From Mytilus edulis (taxonomy: Eukaryota > Mollusca > Bivalvia > Mytilida > Mytilidae): DNA of 64,000 nucleotides. The notes under the pieces are model-generated. The model was not told the DNA's origin, did not search any database, and was given only the letters and a program-made list of their open reading frames with translations. A program made the position numbers and the translations under genes. This document shows positions 14,774-25,125 of this stretch, piece by piece. Location of the stretch: positions 35,248,193-35,312,192 of the forward strand of contig NC_092354.1 in NCBI RefSeq assembly GCF_963676685.1, given 5' to 3'. Numbering within the stretch: the stretch's first letter is position 1; the number at the start of each line of letters is the position of its first letter.

Positions 14774-16642
14774 CTAATACATTTGCCAATACATATTAGA
14801 AATTATCTTGATCAAATGACTGATTTAAGGTAACATCATATACAATTATCCAAAAAAAGTCAAATTAACAGTAAGATGTTGAAAAATTACCAATAAAGGT
14901 CAAATCTGAATGAATATCAAAAAGGAAAAAAATTACTGAGAAAATGGTGTAATTTTTAAATAAAGCTGTGGTTGTTTCAATTTTACTTCTAATACATTTG
15001 TCAATACATATAAGAAATTCATCTTGATCAAATGACCAATTTAAGATAACATCGTTTACAGTTATTCAAAAAAATGTCGAATTAACAGTAAAATGTTGAA
15101 AAATTACCAATAAAGATCAAATCTGGATGAATATCAAAAAGTAGAAAAAATTACTGAAAAATAGTACTCAAAAAATGGTGTAATTTTTAAATAAAGCTGT
15201 GGTTGTTTTATTTTACTTCTAATACATTTGTCAATACATATAAGAAATTTATCTTGATCATATGACCGATTTAAGGTAACATCGTTTACAGTTATTTCAA
15301 AAAAATGTCAAATTAACAGTAAAATGTTGAAAAATTACCAATAAAGGTCAATTCTGAATGAATATCAAAAAGTAGAAAAAATTACTGAAAAAATACTACT
15401 GAGAAAATGGTATAATTTTTAAATAAAGCTGTGGTTGTTTCAATTTTACTTCTTATACATTTGTCAATACAAATTAGAAAATTGTCTTGCTCAAATGACT
15501 GATTTAAGGTAAAATCATATACAATTATCCACAAAAAAGTCAAATTAACAGTAAAATGTTGAAAAATTACCAATAAAGGTCAAATCTGAATGAATATAAA
15601 AAAGTGGAAAAAAATACTAAAAAAATACTACTGAGAAAATGGTGTAATTTTTAAATAAAGCTGTAGTTGTTTCAATTTTACTTCTAATACGTTTGTCAAT
15701 ACAAATTAGAAAATTATCATGATCAAATGACTGATTTAAGGTAACATCATATACAATTATCGGCAAAAAAGTCAGATTTACAGTAAATTGTTGAAAAATT
15801 ACCAATAAAGGTCAAATCTGAATGAATATCAAAAAGTAGAAAATATTTACTGAAAAAATGTTACTGAGAAAATGGTGTTATTTTTTAAATACAGATGTGG
15901 TTGTTTCAAAATTACTTCTAACACATTTGTCAATACATCTTAAAAAATTATCTTGATCAAATGATTGATTTAAGGTAACATCCTATACATTATCCCCAAA
16001 AAAGTAAAATTAACAATAAAATGTTGAAAAATTACCAATAAATGTCAAGTCAAATCTGAATGAATATAAAAAAGAAGAAAAAATTACTGAAAAAATAGTA
16101 CTGAGAAAATGGTGTTATTTTTAAATAAAGCTGTAGTTGTTTTAATTTTACTTCTAATACATTTGTCAATACATATTAGAAAATTATCTTGATCAAATGA
16201 CAGATTTAAAGTAACATCGTATACAATTATCCAAAAAAAATGTCAAATTAACAGTAAATTGTTGAAAAATTATCAATAAAGGTCAAATCTGAATGAATAT
16301 CAAAAGTAGAAAAAATAACTGAAAAGATGTAACTGAGAAAATGTTACTGAGAGAATGGTGTAATATTTTGAATATCAAAAAGTAGAAAAATTACTGAAAA
16401 AATACTACTGAGAAACTGGTGTTATTTTAAAAAAAAGCTGTGGTTGTTTTAATTTTACTTCTAATACATTTGTCAATACATATTAGAAAATTATCTTGAT
16501 CAAATGACAGATTTAAAGTAACATCGTATACAATGATCCAAAAAAATGTCAAATTAACAGTAAAATGTTGAAAAATTACCAATAAAGGTCAAATCTGAAT
16601 GAATATCAAAAAGTAGAAAAAATTACTAAAAAAAAAAATACT
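14774..16642. repeat. Partial third satellite block, composite
   Basis: It starts like blocks A and B (shared CTAATACATTTGCCAAT junction at 14,774). From about 15,060 it switches to a series matching 4,975-6,400 at an offset near 10,083-10,086 (5,299 versus 15,382; 5,531 versus 15,617). It is therefore a recombinant of two older array segments, truncated by the LINE insertion. Confidence 0.75.
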
Positions 16643-16779
16643 CGGCTGACGATGGTCAGATTACTTATTTCTTAGAGAATGCAGGGTGAAAAATACACAG
16701 ATACTTTAGGGAGCGCATACGAGTTGATGGCTTAATAACAAACTGCCTATCAGGAGACCGAATATTTTATTGTGAACCG

Positions 16780-17502
16780 ATGGAACATCCTTTTCCAAGA
16801 CAAGTAACAATAGGAAACTACAGAGCAACAATCTTACATAAAGGTCAGCCAACTAAAAACAGAGACGACATAGTTTGTAAAAAATGCCTCGAAAAGGGCC
16901 ACTTCATCAGCAATTGTCCAAATGATTGGACATGTAATATATGTAAAAAATCTGGACACAAACAGTCAGAATGTGAAGAGCCCTTTTCAGACAACAACAA
17001 TGAACACCATGAAAATGAATCAACAAACACTGATGATGACAACACAGATTCAGAAACTGATGACAATAACAATGATGAGGCTGCACATGCTCAACAACAT
17101 GAACCTGAAGTTGAACAAATGCAGGACATGCCTAACGAACAATCACAGGAAACGCTTACTCGTGATCAGAAGAAAACTCAAAACAAAAATTCACAAAAGG
17201 TACCTACTCATCAATCTCAACCTTCATTTCAATCAATCACCAATGAAGAGAATGACGAATGTACAGGAGATGCAGCAACACCAAGTTCTAAAAAAGCTAA
17301 AAAAAAATCTGGTAAAAAGAAGACAACTTGTCAAAATGATTCGAAAGACGAAAAACAAAGTTCAATGCAACAATTTCTAGTTGAGAAACAAACCAGTGCA
17401 ACCACTCCTGGAAATAAAGTCTCAAAAAGGTCTGCAACAACTCCTACAACGGACCTTTTCGATAGAGAGAATCAAACAACCAAACCAAAAACACAAAGTT
17501 AA
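16780..17502 (+). CDS. LINE ORF1, zinc-knuckle nucleic-acid-binding protein
   Basis: A 240-residue product with two CCHC knuckles of form C-x2-C-x4-H-x4-C: C33, C36, H41, C46 and C52, C55, H60, C65. An Asp/Glu/Asn-rich acidic stretch follows (~70-115), then a Ser/Gln-rich region and a Lys-rich patch (~165-190). This matches the gag-like ORF1 of L1/Tx1-type LINEs, which bind element RNA. The N terminus before the knuckles is only ~32 residues. The same frame is open further upstream to a UGA at 16,687 with a coding-like sequence (it reads ...FYCEP just before the Met), so the true ORF1 was probably longer and this copy is 5'-truncated or internally shortened. The chosen start is the first in-frame ATG after that stop. 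No RRM domain is visible. It ends 88 nt before the next ORF's ATG. Confidence 0.85.
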   Translation: MEHPFPRQVTIGNYRATILHKGQPTKNRDDIVCKKCLEKGHFISNCPNDWTCNICKKSGHKQSECEEPFSDNNNEHHENESTNTDDDNTDSETDDNNNDEAAHAQQHEPEVEQMQDMPNEQSQETLTRDQKKTQNKNSQKVPTHQSQPSFQSITNEENDECTGDAATPSSKKAKKKSGKKKTTCQNDSKDEKQSSMQQFLVEKQTSATTPGNKVSKRSATTPTTDLFDRENQTTKPKTQS

Positions 17503-17590
17503 AAAGGAGAAATAAACATGTATAAACAATTATGTAGCTAACTCCTTTTTTTCTGTTGGTTTATCATCTCTATATACTTTTTTGCTTACA

Positions 17591-18826
17591 ATGATTTGTT
17601 TGTATATATTTTTATTATTATTCATACATATATGTATGACAAGCATATTCCTAAAGGTAAACAACCACCTTGAAGACAATGCTTTTTATGTAAATTTAAA
17701 AAAAAACAGTAAAAATACCAAAATATGTAGCGATGATTGTGATGGAATATTAGATTTCATACTTTCAAGAAGTAATAGAAAGAAGAGTAAAATAGAAAAG
17801 AACTGTTATGTTGTATATTATAACATAATGTCAAAGAGTAATAGAAATAAAAAATGTATTGGTTTGTGTTATCAACTGGATCATGCAAAGAATACAAACA
17901 TAATTAAAGAATGTTCTTTAATAAACAGACCTATACACAATAAATATCTAATAATATTCCATAAATTTGCAATATCGATTCCTTTATGTATGTATTATCA
18001 TACTAGAAAGAACAGTTTTCAAACAAAATATAACTTCCAACAGTTTTACTGGAGTAAGAATCTCAAAATTCCAATCTTATGCAGCTGGGAAAATAAATCC
18101 ATAAATCAACCAGTAATCCAGCAACATTTAACTGCAGATCATAATTACATCTGGAAAAAAACACACTGTACATGTAAATTCGTTCGTATTAACTTTTGGC
18201 TTCAATATATTGCATCACTATACAAATACACGCACAGATATAGATACTGGAAAGGAATTCCTAGTCAAAATCCAGCAATAGTATTGCTCACACACGTATG
18301 TATTCTTGTAAAAGTCTTCAGCATCACTAAATCCAAGAGTTATAGTCTTCTTGTGAAACAAGAAAATTTATCCTATTACCAAATGGTGTCGAATATATCC
18401 GAAGTACCTACAAAAATAAAAACAAAATTGATACAATCAACTTCAACTAAAACAAAACATAGCAATATAAGTGCATTATTAGAACCAATAGAATTCAACA
18501 GAACAAAAACAATTAATAGAAATTACATGAGCAAACTATGGCTATTTATAGATGTGGGAAAATCCCTACACAAATTATTTAAAACATGTACACCTTTCCT
18601 GAACTGGTGTCCAATTTTTAGGATAGATAAAATATATATAAAAGATTATGTATTTATTATATGTATAGTTATTATAATCATGTTAAATATACTGTTGTTC
18701 TTAATGTATATATATATTTTTTTATACTATGCATGTTATTGTTGTTGTATACATGTATGTTTGTCAAACGTATTCAGTTTTAAAATACTCGCTTTAAGCT
18801 ACAAAAAATATAAGAATAATGAATAA
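17591..18826 (+). CDS. Third LINE ORF: membrane-protein-like, function unknown
   Basis: An intact ~411-codon frame between ORF1 and ORF2. The frame is open from 17,516; the first ATG is 17,591. Architecture as seen: a hydrophobic N terminus (residues ~2-21, ICLYIFLLLFIHICMTSIFL) like a signal peptide or anchor, then ~320 mostly polar residues with about twenty cysteines, including closely spaced pairs, and four N-x-S/T sequons (NKS, NIS, NIS, NRT). A long hydrophobic C-terminal segment (DYVFIICIVIIIMLNILLFL and on, with a CYCCC cluster) and a short basic tail (KKYKNNE) close the protein. Its stop overlaps the ORF2 start (ATG 18,819, stop 18,824-18,826), so it belongs to the element. In DNA this A+T rich an open frame of this length is not expected by chance. 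I do not recognise a family. The layout resembles a type I surface glycoprotein, but that is inference from architecture only. Confidence 0.75.
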   Translation: MICLYIFLLLFIHICMTSIFLKVNNHLEDNAFYVNLKKNSKNTKICSDDCDGILDFILSRSNRKKSKIEKNCYVVYYNIMSKSNRNKKCIGLCYQLDHAKNTNIIKECSLINRPIHNKYLIIFHKFAISIPLCMYYHTRKNSFQTKYNFQQFYWSKNLKIPILCSWENKSINQPVIQQHLTADHNYIWKKTHCTCKFVRINFWLQYIASLYKYTHRYRYWKGIPSQNPAIVLLTHVCILVKVFSITKSKSYSLLVKQENLSYYQMVSNISEVPTKIKTKLIQSTSTKTKHSNISALLEPIEFNRTKTINRNYMSKLWLFIDVGKSLHKLFKTCTPFLNWCPIFRIDKIYIKDYVFIICIVIIIMLNILLFLMYIYIFLYYACYCCCIHVCLSNVFSFKILALSYKKYKNNE

Positions 18827-21800
18827 AACTTTACATATCTGTTCCTTAAATTGTCAAGGACTAGGCCAAAAAAAAAAAAAATAGGCTTTATACTTGGTTA
18901 AAATATCAAAAAACAGATATACTTTTTATCCAAGAAACTCATTTTGTTAAAGAAATAGAAAATAAAGTATGTAATGAATATGACGCAGATATTTTTCACA
19001 GTTTTGGCACAACACAATCAAAAGGAGTAGCTATATTTATTAAAAAAACAATAAACCCAAAGATAATTGATACTTTTACTGATCAAGAAGGTCACATAAT
19101 TCTTGTAAATGTTGAAATAAACAACAACATATTTTCTTTAATAAATTTATATGCACCTAATGAGAAAAAAAAGCGAAACATCTTCTTTAAAAATGTAAAT
19201 AAAATAATTGAAGAACATAGTCTCGGAATTTTAGTAGTAGGGGGAGATATGAATGAAACATTGAGTAGTACAGATAGAAAGAATAATAATAAAAAAAGAG
19301 AACAAAAAATTACAAATAGTTTGAAAACTTTAATAAAAACAAACAAACTAGAAGATATTTGGAGACAATTACATCCGAAACTATATCAATATACATGGAA
19401 ACGTAAAAATAAAGACGATGAGGCAAGTAGAATAGATTATTTTCTAACGGGTAAGGAATTGAGAACTATGATAAAGTCTACAGATATAAGACCAGCCCTA
19501 ATTTCTAGTACAGACCATCAGGCAATTTCATTGAAAATTAACATGTCCAATGATAATAAGGGTAAAAAGTTCTTTAAAATAAACAACAGCATACTAACTG
19601 ACAAATCTTATAAAGATAAAATAGAAAAAGTTATAGACTATTTTATACTTAAAAGCAATTACACTGAAAATTTATCACAACTATGGGACCTGTTTAAAAT
19701 TAAAGTAAGAGAATCAACGATACAGTTTTGCAAAAATAAATCTAGGCAAAGGAAAAATGAAATTCAAAATTTGGAAAAAAAACTTCAAACATTACAGAAA
19801 AGAAAGGATAATAATAAACCAAGTGAAGTAGAAAAGAACGAAATCAATTTATTAGAAAGTGAGATAGAATCTCTTGATAGTTATAAAGCAAAAGGTTCAC
19901 AAATACGTTCAAGAATAAAATGGATAGAAGAAGGGGAAAAGAATTCTAAATTTTTTCTAGGATTAGAGAAAAGTAGACAAACAAGAAAAAATATAATAAA
20001 TTAAAAAAACGATAAAGGGGAGATAATTACAAAACAATCAGAAATACTAAATTTAGAAAAGAAATATTATGAAAAGCTTTACACAAGCACTAAACCAGAT
20101 AAAATTTTTATAAACACATATATTAAGGATACAAATATTAAACAATCATTAAGTAAAGAAGAAAGCAATTCTCTAAATGGACTTCTATCAACAGAAGAAT
20201 GTACAAAATCAATTTTTCAAATGAAATTAAATAAATCCCCAGGCCTAGATGGACTCTCAGTAGAGTTTTATAGAGAATTTTGGGACAAATTAAAGAATTA
20301 TGCAATTCAAAGCTTTAATTATTGCTATAAAAAAGGAATGTTATCTGAATCACAAAAAATAGGCCTAATTTCTCTAATATTTAAAAAAGGAAACCCCACT
20401 GAATTAGGTAATTACAGACCAATTACACTATTAAATGTTGATGTTAAAATTATTGCATATACATTAGCCCAAAGATTAAAACCTGTGATGTCAAAAATTA
20501 TCCACAGTGACCAAAATGGATACATTAAAAACCGTTATATAGGTTTTAATATACGTCAGATACAAGACATTATAGATCATGCAGAAAAGTTAAAAATAGA
20601 TGGAGCTATACTTTTTCTAGATTTTTCCAAAGCCTTTGATTCCCTAGAGTGGGAATTCATGTATCAATCACTAACAAAATTTGGTATAGAAAATTCTATG
20701 TTAAGATGGGTCAAAACCTTGTATGCAGATATCAAGGCATGTATTTCTAATAATGGATGGATTTCAAGCCCACTGAATATTTTTAGAGGAATTCGACAAG
20801 GATGTCCTTTAAGCGCCATTTTATTCGTCTTTGCAGTCGAAATATTAGCCTGTAGAATAAGAAACGACAATAGTCTTAAGGGAATAAATATAAAGTTTGA
20901 TGGAAAAACGCACAGCCTTATAATAAGCCAGTTAGCTGATGATACTACATTGTTTCTCTGCTCTAAAGATGAAATCTCTCAGTCATTTAATATAATTGAA
21001 GTATTTGGTTCTCTATCAGGACTTATTTTAAATCGAAGTAAAACTGAAGGATTAGGTTTCGGAAAATCAAAACATATTCAAGACAATTTTGAGAATATTA
21101 ACTGGAGCAAAGAGACTGTTAAAAGCCTTGGCATTCACTTTGGATAGAATAAATCTCAATGTATGAATTTAAACATAGAAAAACAACTTCAAAAATCTGA
21201 AAAAAATCTTAACTCGTGGAAAAAAAGAAAGCTAACAATGATCGGAAAAGTAACTGTCGTGAAATCTCTAGTTATACCAAATATAACATATTTAGCTTCT
21301 GTAACTGATATCGACAAAGATTCACTATTTAAGTTTAAAAAAATGATTTATGAATTCATTTGGGACCATAAAAAAGAAAAAATTAAAAGAAAAACAATTA
21401 ACATGAAAAAAACTGAGGGAGGACTTGGAATGATAGATATTGAAAAGTTTATTGATGCAATAAAAATTAAATGGGTAAAAAGATTAATAGAAGGTGAACA
21501 GTCAAATTGGAAAATTATTCCCACATTATACTTTAATCAATATGGATCAAATTTTTTAATATTTCACATGAATCTGGATAATTTAAAATCAATAAATATC
21601 AAAAACAACAAAATCCCTAAATTTTACTTTGAAATACTTAAAACCTGGGTAAAATATGGAGGTGGTCAAACTAATAAACCAGAAAACTTTAGAACCATTA
21701 GACAACAAATTATATGGGGTAACAAATACATAAAGTTAAATGGGCACAGTTTAGTTTTTAATCATTGGATAAAAGACAACATAATCTATGTAAATGACAT

Positions 21801-22617
21801 AATTGATGACAGAGGAAGAATATCAAAAGAAAAAATACTCAATAAGTTAAAATGTAAAAGAAATTGGATTGCAGAAATAATACAAATAAGAAAGAGCATA
21901 CCAAATCATTGGAAAGATATATTACAAAAACAAAACTCATTAAAAACTATTGTTAATTGTAAAAAACAACTATGTTTAAAACAAGGCGCAATTATATCTG
22001 ATTTACAAAAAATTAATAATAAAGATATTTATGTCATCTTATCTAATGTAAATAAAGATATTCCTATAGGGTTTACAAAATGGCGGAAAGAACTAAATAT
22101 AGATAAAATTCAACCAAAAATTAAATACACATTAAATTTTATTTTTAATTATTTAGAAGACAATAAATTAAAAATGGTTCGATGGAAATTATTACATTAT
22201 ATACTACCTGTAGGTACACATCTTTTCACATGGAAAATTAAAAACACCAATCTGTGTTCAGTGTGTGGGATACCAGATACTTATCAACACAATTTCATGG
22301 AATGTACTTATTTTAAAGTTTTTTGGAATAAAATTTGTATTTTATTAAATAAGCTTCATATTGGTGAGCATATTGTTACTTTAAAACACTTAGTAGTAGG
22401 ATATAAAATAGAAGAGGACTCATTAAATGATATTAATTATCTCTTGACAGTCATCCTATTCACTCTACACAAATGCAATTGTATTTCAAATAATAAAATA
22501 AATCAAGTTAATGTTTATGAAATATTTAAACAAGAATTTAAATACAGATATCATCTGATGGAGTATAGAAATAAAACAATAAGTAAGATGCTTAAAAATA
22601 TTCAAAACTATATGTAA
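18819..22617 (+). pseudogene. LINE ORF2: APE endonuclease + reverse transcriptase, broken
   Basis: The reading starts at ATG 18,819 (HICSLNCQGLGQ). A 14-A run (18,868-18,881) puts the downstream frame out of register and a TAG follows at once. The main frame is then open except for TAA at 20,002-20,004 and TAG at 21,145-21,147; everything from ~18,883 to 22,617 is one frame. Endonuclease motifs: IQETH, NLYAPN, GGDMNE, RIDYFL, STDHQAI (to ~19,530). Reverse transcriptase motifs: NKSPGLDGLSVEFYREFW (20,230s), NYRPITLLN, FLDFSKAFD (~20,615), RQGCPLS and QLADDTTLF (~20,930) with the catalytic aspartates intact. The C-terminal zinc finger is C-x2-C-x7-H-x4-C near 22,255-22,310. Product size (~1,260 codons) fits L1/Tx1-clade ORF2. 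So few lesions suggest recent inactivation or sequence errors; the A-run could also be a slippage site. Confidence 0.93.
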
Positions 22618-23386
22618 TTGAAATGTATACAATTGTGTGGTGTGATAATCAATAGCTATGCTAGATTTTATATTGTACATGTATGTTGTAGTTGTAGTTG
22701 TTGGTTTTTCATTTTTTGTATGTAAAAACAAACCAAACAAGACACTTTTTTTTAATGTAATATATAAAACTAAAATGATTATAATTCAACACTGATTTGT
22801 TAAATTTACACCGAATATCATCAAGTAATATATTGTGTGTATGTTCACTTTGTTGGTATCAAATCACATGTTAAAATCCTTATTCTTTCTATTATATTTC
22901 CAGAAACATCTAATCTTTTTCACTTTAGATACATTTAATTTGTTTCTATGACAAAATTGTTAACGAATAGTAAATAGCACTTACCAAACAAGTTTTATCT
23001 AATCCAAAAATTTATTTTCACAACAAACATGTGCTTCCTTTTGCACTAGCTTTCGGACAATGATTTGTAACTAATCCAGCACAAAAGGTCAAGTACAATT
23101 AACTGGGTCAAAGATGTAAACACGGGACGATGAACACAAATTCGGAAGGCAAAATGATGTTCCGTAAACACGTGATTTATACTATGAAATTTTATTGTTA
23201 ATATGTATACACTGTATTTAAAAGAATGTGTATGTGATATATATAATTAACACTTTAATACTTTAGTATACTTTACTGAACTTTTCCCTGGAAATTCCGT
23301 AACTAATTACAGGGATACTCGGGCTAACGCTGTAATCCGAGTAAATTGTTAAGGCAGCAGATATATAATAAAAGATATTTACTTTG
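22618..23386 (+). other. LINE 3' untranslated region
   Basis: A non-coding tail between the ORF2 stop and the A-run. Near its end (23,306-23,343) are two interleaved complementary 7-mers, described separately. A region with relatively more G+C precedes them (~23,040-23,170). No further ORF is seen. Confidence 0.8.
23306..23343 (+). promoter_or_regulatory. Interleaved stems near the LINE 3' end
   Basis: ATTACAG (23,306-23,312) is complementary to CTGTAAT (23,330-23,336), and TACTCGG (23,316-23,322) is complementary to CCGAGTA (23,337-23,343). The order is A-B-A'-B', so the two 7-bp stems either compete as alternative hairpins or form a pseudoknot-like fold. They lie ~45 nt before the A-tail, where some LINE RNAs present structures to their reverse transcriptase. 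The pairing is seen; the role is inference. Confidence 0.5.
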
Positions 23387-23402
23387 AAAAAAAAAAAAAA
23401 AA

Positions 23403-24658
23403 TACTACTGAGAAAATGGTGTAGTTTTTAAATAAAGCTGTGGTTGTTTCAATTTTACTTCTAATACATTTGCCAATACATATTAGAAAATTATCTTGAT
23501 CAAATGACCGATTTAAAGTAACATCGTATACAATTATCCAAAAAAAATGTCAAATTAACAGTAAATTGTTGAAAAATTATCAATAAAGGTCAAATCTGAA
23601 TGAATATAAAAAAGAAGAAAAAATTACTGAAAAAAATAGTACTGAGAAAATGGTGTTATTTTTAAATAAAGCTGTAGTTGTTTTATTTTTACTTCTAATA
23701 CATTTGTCAATACATATTAGAAAATTATCTTGATCAAATGACCGATTTAAAGTAACATCGTATACAATTATCCAAAATAATGTCAAATTAACAGTAAATT
23801 GTTGATAAATTATCAATCAAGGTCAAATCTGAATGAATACCAAAAGTAGAAAAAATAACTGAAAAAATGTAACTGAGAAAATGTTACTGATAGAATGGTG
23901 TAATATTTTGAATATCAAAAAGTAGAAAAATTACTGAAAAAATAGTACTGAGAAACTGGTGTTATTTTTAAATAAAGCTGTGGTTGTTTTAATTTTTCTT
24001 CTAATACATTTGTCAATACATATTAGAAAATTATCTTGATCAAATGACCGATTTAAAGTAACATCGTATACAATTATCCCAAAAAATGTCAAATCAACAG
24101 AAAAATGTTGAAAAATAACCAATAAAGGTCAAATCTGAATGAATATCAAAAAGTAGAAAAAATTACTGAAAAAAATACTACTGAGAAAATGGTGTAGTTT
24201 TTGAATAAAGCTGTGGTTGTTTCAATTTTACTTCTAATACATTTGCCAATACATATTAGAAATTATCTTGATCAAATGACTGATTTAAGGTAACATCATA
24301 TACAATTATCCAAAAAAAGTCAAATTAACAGTAAAATGTTGAAAAATTACCAATAAAGGTCAAATCTGAATGAATATCAAAAAGTAGAAAAAATTACTGA
24401 AAAAATAGTACTGAGAAAATGGTGTTATTTTTAAATAAAGCTGTAGTTGTTTTAATTTTACTTCTGATACATTTGTCAATACATATTAGAAAATTATCTT
24501 GATCAAATGACCGATTTAAAGTAACATCGTATACAATTATCAAAAAAAATGTCAAATTAACAGTAAAATGTTGAAAAAATACCAATAAGGGTCAAATCTG
24601 AATGAATATAAAAAAGTAGAAAAAATTACTGAAAAAATACTACTGAGAAAATGGTGTA
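23403..24658. repeat. 232-bp satellite, middle segment
   Basis: The array resumes after the LINE with TACTACTGAGAAAATGGTGTAG and runs to the left end of the 26-kb element. Most of it parallels 51,310-52,330 (equivalent points 23,931/51,610 and 24,394/52,072, offset ~27,678), including a shortened hybrid unit near 23,840-23,940. The last monomer is cut at ...ATGGTGTA. Confidence 0.95.
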
Positions 24659-25125
24659 CACTACCAATAATTTACCCATACTTTTTTGGTACATTTCTAC
24701 CCTCGTGCATATCAGTACTGCAAGGAAAGACTGAAAACTTATAATGTTATACTTTCAATGAAATCAGTACTGATTTTGACAGTACTGTTTCAGTACTGAT
24801 TTTGACAGTACTGTTTTAGTACTGATTTTGTCAGTACTGTTTCAGTACTGATTTTGACAGTACTGTTTTAGTACTGATTTTGACAGTACTGTTTTAGTAC
24901 TGATTTTGTCAGTACTGTTTCAGTACTGATTTTGACAGTACTGTTTTAATACTGATTTTGACAGTACTGTTTCAGTACTGATTTTGACAGTACTGTTTTA
25001 GTACTGATTTTGACAGTACTGTTTTAGTACTGATTTTGACAGTACTGTTTCAGACAGTACTGATTTCGTCAGTAATGATTCAGTACTGATTTCGTAAGTA
25101 GTGTTTCGTTACTAATTTCTTCAGT
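24659..25125 (+). repeat. Left terminal inverted repeat with CAGTACTG array
   Basis: Outer unique part 24,659-~24,762, then a tandem array of an ~26-bp double unit, CAGTACTGATTTTGA followed by CAGTACTGTTT, to about 25,125 where copies degenerate (CAGTAATG, AAGTAGTG). CAGTACTG is its own reverse complement. Arrays of short subterminal motifs are typical binding sites for CACTA transposases; here that role is inferred. Confidence 0.9.

Larger units (their letters stand above)
1..16642. repeat. 232-bp A+T-rich satellite array, left segment
   Basis: About seventy tandem units of roughly 232 bp fill this stretch and the array continues off the left edge. Landmarks recur once per unit: TGTGGTTGTTTCAATTTTAC, AATACATTTGTCAATACAT, TCTTGATCAAATGA, ACATCGTATACAATTATCC (or CATCATATACAATTATCC) and GTTGAAAAATTACCAATAAA. 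The unit length follows from the spacing of equivalent points (2,161 to 2,393; 5,299 to 5,531). Units differ by substitutions and 1-3 nt indels, so this is an aged array with local homogenisation. Each unit also carries a ~63-codon minus-strand open frame, which I treat as a by-product of the sequence, not as a gene. No other gene is seen here. The array is cut at 16,642 by a LINE. Confidence 0.97.
16643..23402 (+). mobile_element. L1/Tx1-like LINE inserted in the satellite
   Basis: A non-LTR retrotransposon with an ORF1 (two CCHC knuckles), an intermediate membrane-type ORF, an ORF2 (APE endonuclease, reverse transcriptase, C-terminal zinc finger), a ~770-nt 3' region and a terminal A-run (23,387-23,402). 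Both sides are satellite. The left flank ends A-tract+TACT (16,628-16,642) and the right flank resumes A-tract+TACT at 23,403-23,406 followed by ACTGAG, the expected continuation of the monomer. The target duplication is therefore about 12-15 bp and target-primed insertion is clear. The exact 3' edge is ambiguous because the element's A-tail merges with the target A-tract. ORF1 seems short at its N terminus, so mild 5' truncation is possible. ORF2 is broken, so this copy should not be autonomous. Confidence 0.95.

Noticed and set aside
1-16642. CRISPR-like array
   Set aside because: Repeat units are long and directly adjacent with no unique spacers; this is a eukaryotic satellite.
16845-17380. 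Frames opposite and overlapping LINE ORF1 (16,845-17,072 minus; 16,922-17,380 plus)
   Set aside because: Shadows of ORF1, which has the zinc knuckles.
20664-20870. Minus-strand frame within the reverse transcriptase
   Set aside because: Shadow of ORF2 motifs on the plus strand.
24659-25125. Simple microsatellite explanation for the CAGTACTG stretch
   Set aside because: An inverse copy 25.5 kb away with matching outer unique sequence and a TA duplication shows it is part of transposon ends.
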